Shown in pieces: positions 63,771 through 64,000 of a stretch of DNA of 64,000 nucleotides (position 1 is the first letter of the stretch; every line of letters begins with the position of its first letter). The notes under the pieces were generated by a model. It did not search any database. It saw nothing but the letters and a program-made list of their open reading frames with translations, and was not told the DNA's origin. The DNA is from Tepidimonas aquatica. Its GTDB lineage: Bacteria; Pseudomonadota; Gammaproteobacteria; Burkholderiales; Burkholderiaceae_C. The stretch lies in assembly GCF_007556585.1 (NCBI RefSeq), contig NZ_VJNA01000009.1, forward strand, positions 1 through 64,000, given 5' to 3'. The position numbers were made by a program, and so were the translations under genes.

Positions 63771-64000
63771 GGCCCGACTGTTCCGGGGGGGGCTGGCATT
63801 TTGCTCGGTTGACCTGGTCAAAAAGCCAGGATGACCTGGTGGCCGGTGGTGACGCCCGTATGGTTCGGCCAGGTGCCGACCGTGGCGCCTCTTTTGACTG
63901 CGCTGGCGTGAGCAGCGCGCGCAGCACGCCCGCGCCCCGTGGCGGCCGATACAATCCCTGCGCAGTAAACCCCTGCTGATTTGCGCGGTGCCGCTGGGCG
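63771..64000. other. Intergenic end of the window
   Basis: 230 bp without a convincing gene. There is a small hairpin CCTGG-TCAAAAAG-CCAGG near 63813-63830 and a repeated TGACCTGGT. A -10-like TACAAT at 63950-63955 may belong to a rightward gene beyond the window; I see no matching -35. Confidence 0.35.

Overview
The window looks like a stretch of chromosome from a high-GC betaproteobacterium of the order Burkholderiales, close to Comamonadaceae or to thermophilic relatives such as Tepidimonas (inference). The reasons are the core gene orders hpf-ptsN-hprK-fur-bamE-dapB and EIIA(Man)-ptsH-ptsI, an AMP-forming FadD, a class II NrdJ, and a nar locus arranged as in that order. I see no tRNA, rRNA, CRISPR array, intact insertion sequence or prophage.

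Region 1 (1-15962) is mostly housekeeping and signalling. It holds the start of an AAA-ATPase-like gene, a cytochrome b561 / cytochrome c' pair, a TlpA-like lipoprotein thioredoxin, and a response regulator / hybrid histidine kinase / REC-GGDEF set. The kinase is split by one in-frame TAG. A thioredoxin-like protein, a small lipoprotein, a three-gene PTS set, a chimeric remnant gene, fadD and mtnN follow.

Region 2 (16006-35083) is a nitrate-respiration island. narXL are followed by a leftward narK1-sbtA-sbtB unit. The rightward narK2-narGHJI operon continues into a parvulin isomerase, a nitronate monooxygenase-like protein and NnrS. After that come a wrecked chemotaxis receptor, a nitroreductase and a hemerythrin-like protein. 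The only respiratory reaction encoded in the window is nitrate to nitrite; no nir, nor or nos gene is present.

Region 3 (35058-43763) is the most unusual part. A leftward operon encodes a cytochrome bd-like subunit with a fused cytochrome c domain, a second polytopic membrane protein, a monohaem cytochrome, a flavocytochrome-c-type sulfide dehydrogenase flavoprotein and a dihaem cytochrome. It is preceded by a sigma-54-like -24/-12 element and a perfect FNR box inside a longer palindrome. Next to it are a PAS-AAA+-Fis activator that has lost the middle of its ATPase domain, and a second leftward unit (DUF protein, cysteine-free ACR3-like permease, truncated haemoglobin) with its own sigma-54-like promoter. 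I read this as a sulfide- or sulfur-linked electron-transfer module.

Region 4 (43764-53690) is a guanidine-assimilation operon. A sigma-54-like promoter and a guanidine-I (ykkC) riboswitch precede an ABC transporter, two DUF1989 proteins, a carboxylase usually labelled urea carboxylase, and allophanate hydrolase.

Region 5 (53850-64000) contains nrdJ, corA, a patatin-like gene, then hpf, ptsN, hprK, fur (opposite strand), bamE, dapB and a dienelactone hydrolase. Together with the first PTS set, the window carries an almost complete regulatory PTS (EI, HPr, EIIA-Man-like, EIIA-Ntr, HPr kinase) and no sugar permease.
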